From positions 1 through 37,787 of the forward strand of contig JANYIO010000055.1 in assembly GCA_025362015.1 (NCBI GenBank): 37,787 nucleotides of DNA. The letters are read 5' to 3'. Of the stretch, positions 17,918-25,365 are shown piece by piece. A program made the position numbers and the translations under genes. This DNA is from Gammaproteobacteria bacterium. Its GTDB lineage: Bacteria; Pseudomonadota; Gammaproteobacteria; Pseudomonadales; Cellvibrionaceae. The notes below the pieces were generated by a model, which had not been told where the DNA came from, ran no database searches, and saw nothing but the letters and a program-made list of their open reading frames with translations. Position 1 is the first letter of the stretch; each line of letters begins with the position of its first letter.

Positions 17918-19741
17918 ATGAATACTCAACAATCACAGAATACCAACAGCACAACTAATACCGCCAACACCAATGCCGTTAACATAAGCAGCGTTGAAGA
18001 ATATTTTCAGTTAGTTGAAACAAAAGTAAATGCCGATAGCGCGCTTACCCGAGCAACTGCAGAAACAACACCACAACAAAATGCCAATTGGTTTGACGCA
18101 GTGCCCAGCACCTTTACCGCCGCGCAGCGCGCGCACACCACCATCTTGCACGCGGGCTTAACCATGGCTCACGATTTATTTATTCAATCCGCATTTCGCG
18201 GTTTGGGTTACAAAGTGCAAGCAATGGATGTACCCGATAACGCAGCACTACAAGTAGGTAGAGAATTTGGCAATCGCGGCCAATGCAATCCTACTTATTT
18301 CACTGTGGGCAATTTAGTCAAACAACTGCAAGCGCTTGAAGCCAGCGGTATGAGCAAACCGCACATCATTGAAAATTATTTATTTGCCACTGCCGGCTCC
18401 TGCGGCCCCTGTCGTTTTGGCACTTATGTAACTGAATATCGCAAAGCATTACGCGATTCCGGTTTTGAAGGTTTTCGCGTAATTATGTTTCAGCAAGCAG
18501 GCGGAATGAAACAAGCTGCCGGGCAAGATATGGGTTTAAAAATTGATACAGAATTCTTTTTATTTATGAGCAAAGCCATTGTCCTCGGTGATGTTCTCAA
18601 TGCACTCACTTATCGCATTCGTCCTTATGAAATTGAACCTGGCCGCACCGATGCTGTGATCAAAAACGCAAAAGAGCGCATCGCCCAAGCATTTGAAAGC
18701 CGCAAAGGTTTATTAAAAGCACTCTGGCAAACGCGCAAAGAAATTGCCGCAATAAAAGTGGATCGTACTCAAGTAAAACCGAAAGTTGCGATTATCGGTG
18801 AGTTTTGGGCGATGACTACAGAAGGCGATGGCAATTATAAAATGCACCGCTTTTTAGAACAGGAAGGCGCAGAAGTCGATATTCAATTAGTCGTCAATTG
18901 GGGCCTGTATTTATTGTGGGGCGCAAAATTTGATACCCAAACACGCATGCAATTAAAAGGCGTTGATAAAGGCGGCAGAGATGGCAGCAAGTTCGCGTTA
19001 GAAAATGTGAATGCCACCAAAAAAATATGGATGCTGCGCACCGCTGAAACTTTTATGCGCGGTTTATTTTACGGTTACGCAAAGCTATTAGGCTTGCGCG
19101 ATTATCATTTGCCAGACATGAATCACATCGCACAAATTAGTCACGCGTTTTATGATAATAATTTACGCGGCGGCGAAGGCCATATGGAAGTGGGCAAATT
19201 GATTCATAATGTTGTCGATCAAAAAGTGAATATGACACTCAGCATCAAACCATTTGGCTGCATGCCATCGAGTGCAGTATCTGACGGCGTGCAATCATTA
19301 ATAACCGAAATGTATCCCGCATCGATTTTTTTACCGATAGAAACTAACGGCGATGGCGCGGTAAACGTGTATAGTCGCGTACAAATGCAATTATTTAAAG
19401 CTAAACAAATGGCTGAACGCGAATTGCATGAAGGGCTTGCGGAATTAAATTTATCACCCGCCGAATTTAAAAATTTAGTAGTGAACAGCCCGAAATTTTC
19501 CAGCGCCAGTTACCGCAGCCCTCATGCCGGAGCTTGCACCGCACTGGATGTTTTGGCCGATATCCGCAATCACCAAAAACCCTGGCTGTTACGCCACGCC
19601 CAAAGCACACTGAATATTTTCAAACGCACAGCGCATCACCATAAGCAAAACACATTGCTGGCAGTGGAACGCGCCGCGCTCAGCTTTAAACAACGCAAAC
19701 AACCGAGCGCAGAAATGGCGGTGAAATTTGTGGAGCTATAA
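17918..19741 (+). CDS. HgdB/DUF2229-like Fe-S partner of the activase
   Basis: The product has 607 residues from ATG 17918; AGGCG at 17906-17910 overlaps the stop of the preceding gene, so translation is probably coupled. An Asn/Thr-rich N-terminus (to about 22) is followed by the region normally found at the C-terminus of single-chain large activases: QCNPTYFTVGNLVKQL (C123), FATAGSCGPCRFGTY (C162, C165), FQQAGG, then KPFGCMPSSAVSDG (C448) and a conserved ERAALSFKQRKQ tail. The cysteines are placed to hold Fe-S clusters. I infer one complex with the 1205-residue protein, equivalent to a single polypeptide elsewhere. It has no separate HgdA/HgdB neighbour. A diverged copy of its last 26 codons (stop included) lies at 21010-21087. 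Confidence 0.8.
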   Translation: MNTQQSQNTNSTTNTANTNAVNISSVEEYFQLVETKVNADSALTRATAETTPQQNANWFDAVPSTFTAAQRAHTTILHAGLTMAHDLFIQSAFRGLGYKVQAMDVPDNAALQVGREFGNRGQCNPTYFTVGNLVKQLQALEASGMSKPHIIENYLFATAGSCGPCRFGTYVTEYRKALRDSGFEGFRVIMFQQAGGMKQAAGQDMGLKIDTEFFLFMSKAIVLGDVLNALTYRIRPYEIEPGRTDAVIKNAKERIAQAFESRKGLLKALWQTRKEIAAIKVDRTQVKPKVAIIGEFWAMTTEGDGNYKMHRFLEQEGAEVDIQLVVNWGLYLLWGAKFDTQTRMQLKGVDKGGRDGSKFALENVNATKKIWMLRTAETFMRGLFYGYAKLLGLRDYHLPDMNHIAQISHAFYDNNLRGGEGHMEVGKLIHNVVDQKVNMTLSIKPFGCMPSSAVSDGVQSLITEMYPASIFLPIETNGDGAVNVYSRVQMQLFKAKQMAERELHEGLAELNLSPAEFKNLVVNSPKFSSASYRSPHAGACTALDVLADIRNHQKPWLLRHAQSTLNIFKRTAHHHKQNTLLAVERAALSFKQRKQPSAEMAVKFVEL

Positions 19742-19817
19742 ACTGGCCGAATAAATTGGAGGCAGCTCTTGCAACCTTATATTTGTAAATACATTTTTTA
19801 GAGCATTTTTAGGGAAC

Positions 19818-19860
19818 GACTTTATATTTTCACACCGTACCAACGTGAAAATATAAAGTC
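19818..19860. repeat. Perfect 16-bp inverted repeat
   Basis: Arms GACTTTATATTTTCAC (19818-19833) and its exact complement (19845-19860) enclose 11 bases, 77 bases after the activase-partner stop. It may terminate that operon, but the stem is A+T-rich and no clean T-run follows. Its exactness and its place at the start of the ccdAB patch also fit an element end or a protein-binding site. Confidence 0.75.
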
Positions 19861-19892
19861 TGAAATTTTAATACGATGTCAGGTGTATAAAT

Positions 19893-20050
19893 ATGCATCC
19901 AGCTCTTCAAAAATACCAATCTCAAATCGATGAAACCACAGGCATAGACTATGTGTTTCATTGTATGCACAAAGAGAACGACTGAAGAAATTAGCTGAGC
20001 GCACAGGATTCCCTCTAAATGTTAAATTTGAAAAAAATAGAAAAAAATAA
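19893..20050 (+). pseudogene. Small frameshifted gene of unknown family
   Basis: ATG 19893 has a good SD (AGGTG, 7 bases before) and opens a 30-codon frame beginning MHPALQKYQSQIDETTGIDY that stops at 19985. The frame shifted by one carries on protein-like from about 19970 as RERLKKLAERTGFPLNVKF and stops at 20050. A single lost base would explain both, giving an original product near 50 residues. The family is not recognised. The frameshift could also be a sequencing error. Confidence 0.35.
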
Positions 20051-20169
20051 CAGCGGAGGTGTTGCATATATCTCTTCCAAAAACACAGGCCTAAAAATTT
20101 TATGGAAATTTAAACTAATCAATTGGTCGTAGTGAAGCTCTGCTGGTCTGAGGTTTTTCTATACCCACG

Positions 20170-20487
20170 TTAGATACCAGTTAGGAGAAAATCCAACGCA
20201 TTTATAATATCCGTTCTTGCATACTCAACATCTGCAATAACTTTGCCTAATTCTTTTCGCGGAATACCTGCTAATTGAGGTGTGAACATTAAATAATCCA
20301 CATTTTCAATATTAAAAATAGGAGTTAGTTGAGTAAAAGCGCTATCTTTATTCGTTTCAAATTTTTTGAGGGGAACCACGACCGTAGTCTGTAACGAATC
20401 AAGTAGGTTCGTTTGTATATCCAAGAGCAGTGGAAATTCTTTTTTTGAGTGTGAATTTTTATTTTGGTAAATTGTATATTGCGTCAT
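20170..20487 (-). CDS. ccdB: CcdB family toxin
   Basis: Toxin of a type II toxin-antitoxin pair; F-plasmid CcdB poisons DNA gyrase by trapping the GyrA-DNA complex. The 105 residues match the family length (101). Conserved features are the early YTIYQN, FPLLLDIQTNLLDSL, the VVVPLKKF strand, YLMFTPQLAGIPRKELG and the C-terminal helix DIINALDFL. The essential C-terminal tripeptide is WGI in F-plasmid CcdB and TGI here: Gly and Ile are kept, Trp is replaced. Whether it is still toxic cannot be told from sequence. Its ATG overlaps the ccdA stop by one base (TAATG), the usual coupled arrangement. Confidence 0.88.
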   Translation of the reverse strand: MTQYTIYQNKNSHSKKEFPLLLDIQTNLLDSLQTTVVVPLKKFETNKDSAFTQLTPIFNIENVDYLMFTPQLAGIPRKELGKVIADVEYARTDIINALDFLLTGI

Positions 20488-20732
20488 TAAAATCCCCTGA
20501 GTCCATCGCTAAACACACCGCTTTCATCAACAGATTTATTGTAGGCCGCAATGGCATTTTCATTCTGTTCGCGCCAAGCTTGTGCTTGCCTAGCCTTGAG
20601 TAGGTTGGTTAGCGCTTGCTCTAGTGCGGCGGAAAGATTAATGTCCAGATCTTTAGCTTTATTAAGTAAGTCACTGTTTATACTGAGATTAGTGGGTTTT
20701 TTAGGGGCGGTCTGATCGTAAAGTGCGAGCAT
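20487..20732 (-). CDS. ccdA: CcdA family antitoxin
   Basis: Antitoxin and autorepressor partner of CcdB. The 81 residues have an N-terminal ribbon-helix-helix DNA-binding half (KPTNLSINSDLLNKAKDLDINLSAALEQAL) and an acidic, flexible C-terminal tail (REQNENAIAAYNKSVDESG), which in CcdA wraps and neutralises CcdB. SD GAGGAAG lies 6 bases before ATG 20732. Promoter and operator candidates lie directly upstream. The pair sits in a 1.35-kb patch that follows the activase genes. Confidence 0.9.
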   Translation of the reverse strand: MLALYDQTAPKKPTNLSINSDLLNKAKDLDINLSAALEQALTNLLKARQAQAWREQNENAIAAYNKSVDESGVFSDGLRGF

Positions 20733-20751
20733 GGTTGCTTCCTCTTAGTCT

Positions 20752-20788
20752 ATGCGTATATGTTATGCGCATTGTAGTACCTGGTCAA
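20752..20788 (-). promoter_or_regulatory. ccdAB promoter with overlapping operator
   Basis: On the minus strand -35 TTGACC (20788-20783) and -10 TAACAT (20765-20760) are 17 bases apart. Two 8-base near-identical palindrome-like sites, ATGCGTAT (20752-20759) and ATGCGCAT (20765-20772), flank and overlap the -10. This fits CcdA-CcdB repressing its own promoter, as known for F-plasmid ccd; the site assignment is inferred. Confidence 0.6.
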
Positions 20789-21009
20789 ATGCGCAAAAAC
20801 ACATTCAACAAGTAACTTGTGATCCCAAGCCGACATCCGCAATGTAAAATTATTTCATAAAGCCGAAAAATAGGCTTAAGAATGAATGATAGGAATCGTC
20901 AAAGATAGCTGCTTTCAATAGCAATTAAATAAGGTTGACATGAGCGAAAAAATTAATGGTGCTGCTCTTAATTGCCTTTCGCGAGCTATCGTACCCCCAT
21001 GCAGGGGCT

Positions 21010-21087
21010 GTAGAACACGCCGCACTCGGTTTTAAACAACGCAAACAACCTGCCGCTGAAATGGTGGTAAAATTTGTCGAGCCGTAA
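21010..21087 (+). pseudogene. Diverged duplicate of the 3' end of the activase-partner gene
   Basis: These 78 bases align without gaps to 19664-19741, the last 26 codons (stop included) of the 607-residue gene: 64 of 78 bases agree by my count. The encoded tail agrees at 20 of 25 residues (VEHAALGFKQRKQPAAEMVV against VERAALSFKQRKQPSAEMAV) and ends in TAA at the same place. Most differences are synonymous or conservative, so it was once translated. No start or upstream body of the gene remains. Confidence 0.85.
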
Positions 21088-21153
21088 TAGTACCCGGGGA
21101 GATGCGATTCTCCTCTGCCTATTAATTTTTCCATTAACGCCAAAAGGTAATCT

Positions 21154-21816
21154 GTGACCCTCGCTATTTTTGATCTCGATAACACTCTTCTTGCTGGCGA
21201 CAGCGACCACAGCTGGGGCGAGTTTCTCGTCCAAAAAAAATTGGTGGATGGCGAAGAATATCGCAAAGCCAACGACCGTTTTTATCAGGACTACAAAGCC
21301 GGCACTCTCGATATTTATGCCTTCCTGGATTTTTCGCTCGCCGTGCTCACGCGCCACACACCTGCGGAACTTGCGACGCTACATGCTGAATTTATGCAAA
21401 CTTATATTGAGCCCATGCTGCAACCCAAAGCACAAGCATTGCTACAAGAACATCGCGCACGCGGCGATTACCTACTTATCATCACCGCCACCAATAGTTT
21501 TGTTACGCGACCTATTGCAACGCGTTTAGGTGTGGACGATATACTCGCCACCGATCCCGAAATTATTAATAACCACTACACCGGAAAAAGCATAGGCACT
21601 CCCTGCTTTCAAGGCGGAAAAGTCATTCGTTTGCACGAGTGGCTCAAAACACACAAACATAATTTAGACGGCGCCTATTTTTATAGCGACTCGATTAATG
21701 ATTTGTCATTACTGGAATTAGTAACGAATCCGATAGCAGTTGATCCGGATGAAAAGCTGGAAGCAATTGCGCGCGCGAAAGGTTGGCCAGTAATGAGTTT
21801 GCGGGAAACAGAATAA
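21154..21816 (+). CDS. HAD-IB family phosphatase
   Basis: The protein has 220 residues and starts GTG 21154, with AAGG six bases upstream. HAD motifs are complete: nucleophile D7 and D9 in FDLDNT, motif II Thr in IITATNSF, the K of GGKVIRLHEW, and motif IV YSDSINDLSLL. An alpha-helical cap lies between motifs I and II, as in SerB-like HAD-IB enzymes. The substrate is a small phosphomonoester. In Pseudomonas a gene of this type sits beside rppH-ptsP, and a histidinol-phosphatase role has been discussed for such proteins; this is recollection, not shown by the sequence. Here 7 kb separates it from rppH. Confidence 0.88.
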   Translation: MTLAIFDLDNTLLAGDSDHSWGEFLVQKKLVDGEEYRKANDRFYQDYKAGTLDIYAFLDFSLAVLTRHTPAELATLHAEFMQTYIEPMLQPKAQALLQEHRARGDYLLIITATNSFVTRPIATRLGVDDILATDPEIINNHYTGKSIGTPCFQGGKVIRLHEWLKTHKHNLDGAYFYSDSINDLSLLELVTNPIAVDPDEKLEAIARAKGWPVMSLRETE

Positions 21817-21872
21817 TTTTTTATTAACCTTACTAAGTCGTAATTAAGTATGAATAACCGAATCGATAAAAA

Positions 21873-22061
21873 ATTCACACCAAATACTTACCAGATCTGG
21901 GAATTGAGACTACACAAGATAAAAAGTGGGCGGAGCGTTTGTCCAAACTAAACATCAACAAAACAATTACTATCGAATCAAATAGCTTTCCAAGTTCGTT
22001 TTTAAGAATTAATACATTAGTCAATAAATATGATTTGAAATATGAAGCTAAACGTTTATAA
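21873..22061 (+). pseudogene. Possible remnant of a small gene
   Basis: This stretch reads protein-like (KYLPDLGIETTQDKKWAERL ... INTLVNKYDLKYEAKRL, stop at 22059-22061) but has no ATG, GTG or TTG at its front; only an ATT at 21873 follows the in-frame stop. An ATG at 21850 opens another frame that runs into the same region. A lost start or frameshift is likely. Family not recognised. Confidence 0.3.
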
Positions 22062-22107
22062 CGCAATTCAATTCCAGAAAATATTTCTCACTGGCGGCAT
22101 GATAATC

Positions 22108-22131
22108 AGAAAACCATATATTTGGTTTTCT
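22108..22131. repeat. 9-bp perfect hairpin
   Basis: Arms AGAAAACCA and TGGTTTTCT with a 6-base loop lie in the 450-base gap between the HAD gene and the small membrane protein gene. It could terminate the possible remnant upstream, but no T-run follows. Confidence 0.45.
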
Positions 22132-22267
22132 ATCCAAGTACATTTGAAGGAGTTTGTTGGTATGCCGCTGTTCATTAGTGGCAGTAACTATAATAAGCGA
22201 CTGTAATCTCAAGCTAACATTTTGCATCAAGAGAAAAAACAAAACCGCTCAATAATGGAAAAAGGCA

Positions 22268-22639
22268 ATGGAAGAAATAGTTATTTTAATAATCCAGTTC
22301 GTGCTTGAGGTATTCGGCGAGGCTCTTTTAGAGCTACTCTTTGATCTTGCATCATCAAAAACTAACACTAAAGGCGAAATGAGTTTTTTGTGGGCCATTT
22401 CGGCTATTGCTGCTGGCGCCATTGTCGGTGGGCTTACACTTTTAGTTTTTTCTCACTCCTTCGTACATCATCCCTGGTTACGTAACGCCAACTTGGTTGT
22501 TGCACCCTTGTTTTCCTATGCCATAGCAAAACGCATGTCAAAAAATAAAGTAAATGTAAACCCGCTGGTACAAGCCAGACTGGCGTTCTTATTTACATTG
22601 AGCCTGGCTGCTATCAGGTTCCTATTTGCACAACAGTAA
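22268..22639 (+). CDS. Small integral membrane protein of unknown function
   Basis: A predicted inner-membrane protein of 123 residues. Hydrophobic segments lie near 4-26, 39-62, 75-88 and 103-119, so three or four membrane passes. A short polar stretch (SSKTNTKGE) separates the first two segments, and a basic one (AKRMSKNKVN) lies before the last. AAAGG precedes ATG 22268. I recognise no family. The same frame stays open after its TAA for another 84 codons of protein-like sequence. Confidence 0.6.
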   Translation: MEEIVILIIQFVLEVFGEALLELLFDLASSKTNTKGEMSFLWAISAIAAGAIVGGLTLLVFSHSFVHHPWLRNANLVVAPLFSYAIAKRMSKNKVNVNPLVQARLAFLFTLSLAAIRFLFAQQ

Positions 22640-22894
22640 CAAATTTGCGTTTCTCGCCTCGCGTCGGCAAGCAGGATCAATGCTAAATCACCGCTGCATG
22701 GAACTAGATTCTTTTTCGTGGGTCTGGAAGATAACGAAAAAATTTATGTTTGTACAATTAATTCAGATTCATCCTTTGCACGAATCTCCAGCCTTGATAG
22801 TGACCATGAAACAATATTGACTTATCTTTCGTTTGCGGAAAATTTCTTACGGGCCATTGCTTTACTAGCTAAGTTTTTAAGAGCTAATGTTTAA
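22640..22894 (+). pseudogene. Protein-like frame without a proper start
   Basis: In frame with the membrane protein and directly after its stop, the reading continues QICVSRLASASRINAK, then RFFFVGLEDNEKIYVCTI and FAENFLRAIALLAKFLRANV, to TAA 22892-22894. There is no ATG; the first plausible start is a GTG at 22718, which would give 58 residues but has no ribosome site. It looks like the 3' part of a broken small gene. Family not recognised. Confidence 0.35.
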
Positions 22895-23423
22895 AAGAAT
22901 AGCTTTAAAAGTTATGATTTTAAACACGACCGATTTATAAAAAAACTGGGGTTTTGCATGCAGAACTGAATTTTCTAAGCGCTTGATTTAACTTGTCTTG
23001 TCCCTACTTGGCACAAATAGATAAGCGTCCGTAAAATTAAACTTTGTCTTATTACAACTCCCATCATTTTTATATTTTGAAAATTTCATAACGCTAATGG
23101 CAACCTAATAGATTTTACAAATACATCATTCATTTACATTGGAGACTTTATCTTTGCCAATTCTCAACTTTTGGTGGCACAGGTCACAAATTCTACAATT
23201 ACACTGAAAATTCTATCGCTTTTTTAAACTATGCGATTAAGCTTCAGCTAGCTTGCTCCGTATCCATACTATTTACCCGCATTAAAAACAATTACATATA
23301 TTTTACAATTAAATCCAAAATCTAATGATGACAATTTAATTTATTGCTCATTACACGAATATTTTAACACTGCAATTTGCACCGCTAGATCACCTGGCGA
23401 AATTTTTAATTAAGTTGAATTTT
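22895..23423. other. A+T-rich non-coding region
   Basis: About 530 bases with no convincing coding frame, tRNA or strong hairpin. It presumably carries the promoter of the CBM6 protein gene. I could not identify it with confidence. Confidence 0.5.
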
Positions 23424-24356
23424 ATGAATAATTTACAATTGAGTTACCGTTTTCATTGGCAAACGATTACTAGAAAAATAACTTGCGCAATATCGCTCTA
23501 TACATCCCTGCTCATAAGTTACGACGCAACGGCAGCCACTTCATATTCATTGCCCTTAACGATTCAAGCTGAAAATTATTCAGCCATGAGAGGCATTAAA
23601 ACTGCGGCCACTACTGACGCGGGTGGGGGCTTATCTGTAGCCTGGACTGACACCAGGGATTGGTTATCTTATTCAACTACCCCGGTCAACATTCCCACCA
23701 CCGGCAACTATAAAATTACTTATCGCCTTGCTAGCACACACACCGGCAGTAGTTTTATTTTTCGCGAAACAAATAATGGAACTATTTACGATAGAGTTGC
23801 CGTACCAGAAACGGGCAATTGGCAGACATGGGAGAGTGTTACGCGAACTATTACGCTTACTGCAGGCGTTCATACATTTGGTTTTACAGTGATTACTGGA
23901 GGTTTCAATTTCAATTGGTTTGAGATCGAAACAGCGAGCACTTCCTCGCCATCCTCCAGCCTGCCAGCACAACCGACCAGCGCTGCAACTTCGCCGATCA
24001 AGCCAACGGCAAGCTCTGCCGCTGCCTCATCCCAACCTGTAAGCTCAAAAGCTGCAAACTCATCAAAGGCCTCGACTACAAGCGCTGTATCTGCACAAAT
24101 TACAGGGCCGGTTGCTATAAGTTGGGGGATTCCCAAGCTACGTGAAAACGGTAGCGGCATGGACATTACTGAACTTGGCGGCTATCTATTGCGCTACAAG
24201 TTACTGTCAGACTCCGAGTTTACCTACATTACTATCAATGACCCATGGACAACAACTTACAATTTTTCGTGGCTGGATGGTAATTATATTTTTCAGATTG
24301 CAGCGTTCGATAAAAACGGCCAGTACAGTAACTTTGTGAACATATTGGAAAAGTAA
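23424..24356 (+). CDS. Secreted CBM6-linker-FN3-like protein, no catalytic domain
   Basis: The product has 310 residues from ATG 23424; a TTG three codons earlier is less likely. An N-terminal signal (about 1-38, hydrophobic CAISLYTSLLISY, then ATAA) suggests export. Residues 45-169 are a CBM6-type module: QAENYSAM at the front, WTDTRDWLSY, GNYKITYRLAS, and the closing FNFNWFEIE. A Ser/Ala/Pro/Thr linker (about 171-224) of Cellvibrio type leads to an FN3-like beta domain (226-310). CBM6 modules bind xylan, beta-glucan or cellulose chains. Without an enzyme domain it may be a surface or soluble sugar-binding protein, or a partner of other secreted enzymes. Followed by a hairpin. Confidence 0.85.
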   Translation: MNNLQLSYRFHWQTITRKITCAISLYTSLLISYDATAATSYSLPLTIQAENYSAMRGIKTAATTDAGGGLSVAWTDTRDWLSYSTTPVNIPTTGNYKITYRLASTHTGSSFIFRETNNGTIYDRVAVPETGNWQTWESVTRTITLTAGVHTFGFTVITGGFNFNWFEIETASTSSPSSSLPAQPTSAATSPIKPTASSAAASSQPVSSKAANSSKASTTSAVSAQITGPVAISWGIPKLRENGSGMDITELGGYLLRYKLLSDSEFTYITINDPWTTTYNFSWLDGNYIFQIAAFDKNGQYSNFVNILEK

Positions 24357-24444
24357 TTATGTTTGTGATGAGGGGAAAAATATTCACAGGTGATTCGCTT
24401 GCAGAGATACAAATAAATTTAATAAAAGGCACATTATCCAATTA

Positions 24445-24474
24445 CAAAGGGAGCGCGAAAACGCTCTCCCTTTG
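24445..24474. terminator. Shared hairpin between convergent genes
   Basis: The 9-bp arms CAAAGGGAG (24445-24453) and CTCCCTTTG (24466-24474) are continued inward by CG/CG around a GAAAA-type loop. It lies between the stops of the CBM6 gene (24356, plus) and the minus-strand gene ending at 24486, and can serve both. Confidence 0.7.
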
Positions 24475-24485
24475 TGTAATACCAA

Positions 24486-25262
24486 TTACTTTGTAAATCT
24501 TTTAATTTTTTTATTCACAGATGGATCATTGGTAAGCGCGGACAATAACTGCGACCACTTCTGACGATCGTAATCACGCAAGATACGGCAAAACCATGCA
24601 TAGGCATCCAGATCAACACCTTCGCCAATACTGTGTTTATCTTTCTCCAGTTTTTCGGCCATTTTTTGGTAGACAGCAGGCTCGGCGCCTTTACGACGAT
24701 TTATTTCTTCTGCGGCGTAACGTCGCATCACTGGATCATTACTCGTAATAAGATTCATAAAACGGTATGTCATTAAGTCTTGACCTGGCTCATAGAAATC
24801 TGGCTTCTGCATTAAACTATTTCGCTGTGCGAACCAATACAGCTTTGGCAATAAGCGAACAGCACGCTCACGCACGGCTCTGTATTTACTGACGTTTAAA
24901 ATTTGCTCAAGTAAACTTCTAGATTGTGGATCAATTGACGCATAAGCTCTTATGAGCGAAACAAGCTCCAGAGCAATATTTTTATCTTTTGGGCTGCGCA
25001 GATGCTCTTGGTAGACTTCATTCACTTTAGCATCTACCACTTTGTAGAGGTCCGGATCACTTACGCCGGAACCAACAATTATATTTGCAGCTTCAACTAA
25101 ACTTTCACCGTGAAGTGTCGCTATATCGTGCTTAAATCCTTCAGCTTCAACTCGCAAACGCTCCGTAAGATCAGCCTGCGCTGCAGGGCTAATAGCCTGG
25201 GCAAAACCGCCACAAGATAATAGCGCAATGATTGCAATACTATTTAAGAATACCTTTTTCAT
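24486..25262 (-). CDS. Periplasmic alpha-helical protein of unknown function
   Basis: The protein has 258 residues. A signal peptide is clear (MKKVFLNSIAIIALLSCGGFAQA, cleavage after residue 23). The rest is soluble and helical, with repeated patterns such as RAVRERAVRLLPKLYW and DPVMRRYAAEEINRRKGAEP that resemble HEAT-type repeats. The cysteine at 17 is within the signal, and no lipobox is placed for lipidation. AGGA precedes ATG 25262. I recognise no named family; an envelope role is inferred from the signal only. Confidence 0.7.
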   Translation of the reverse strand: MKKVFLNSIAIIALLSCGGFAQAISPAAQADLTERLRVEAEGFKHDIATLHGESLVEAANIIVGSGVSDPDLYKVVDAKVNEVYQEHLRSPKDKNIALELVSLIRAYASIDPQSRSLLEQILNVSKYRAVRERAVRLLPKLYWFAQRNSLMQKPDFYEPGQDLMTYRFMNLITSNDPVMRRYAAEEINRRKGAEPAVYQKMAEKLEKDKHSIGEGVDLDAYAWFCRILRDYDRQKWSQLLSALTNDPSVNKKIKRFTK

Positions 25263-25365
25263 ATTTTTTCCTGCTTAAAGTTAATGTAACGTTATTAAAA
25301 CAACACGCGCATGACGAAATCGCTTTGCAAGTAAAAACTCTTGTTAAGAATTTCTTCAAAAATAA

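Noticed and set aside
20940-21035. A 31-codon frame starting ATG with AAGG upstream, overlapping the duplicated gene tail
   Set aside because: Its second half is an out-of-frame reading of the duplicated 3' end, so the composition is accidental; no support for a real peptide.
22048-22242. A minus-strand frame of 64 codons (contains LDRKPNIWFSDYHAASEKYF)
   Set aside because: It reads somewhat protein-like but has no ribosome site, no recognised family, and overlaps another possible remnant on the plus strand; too weak to list as a gene.
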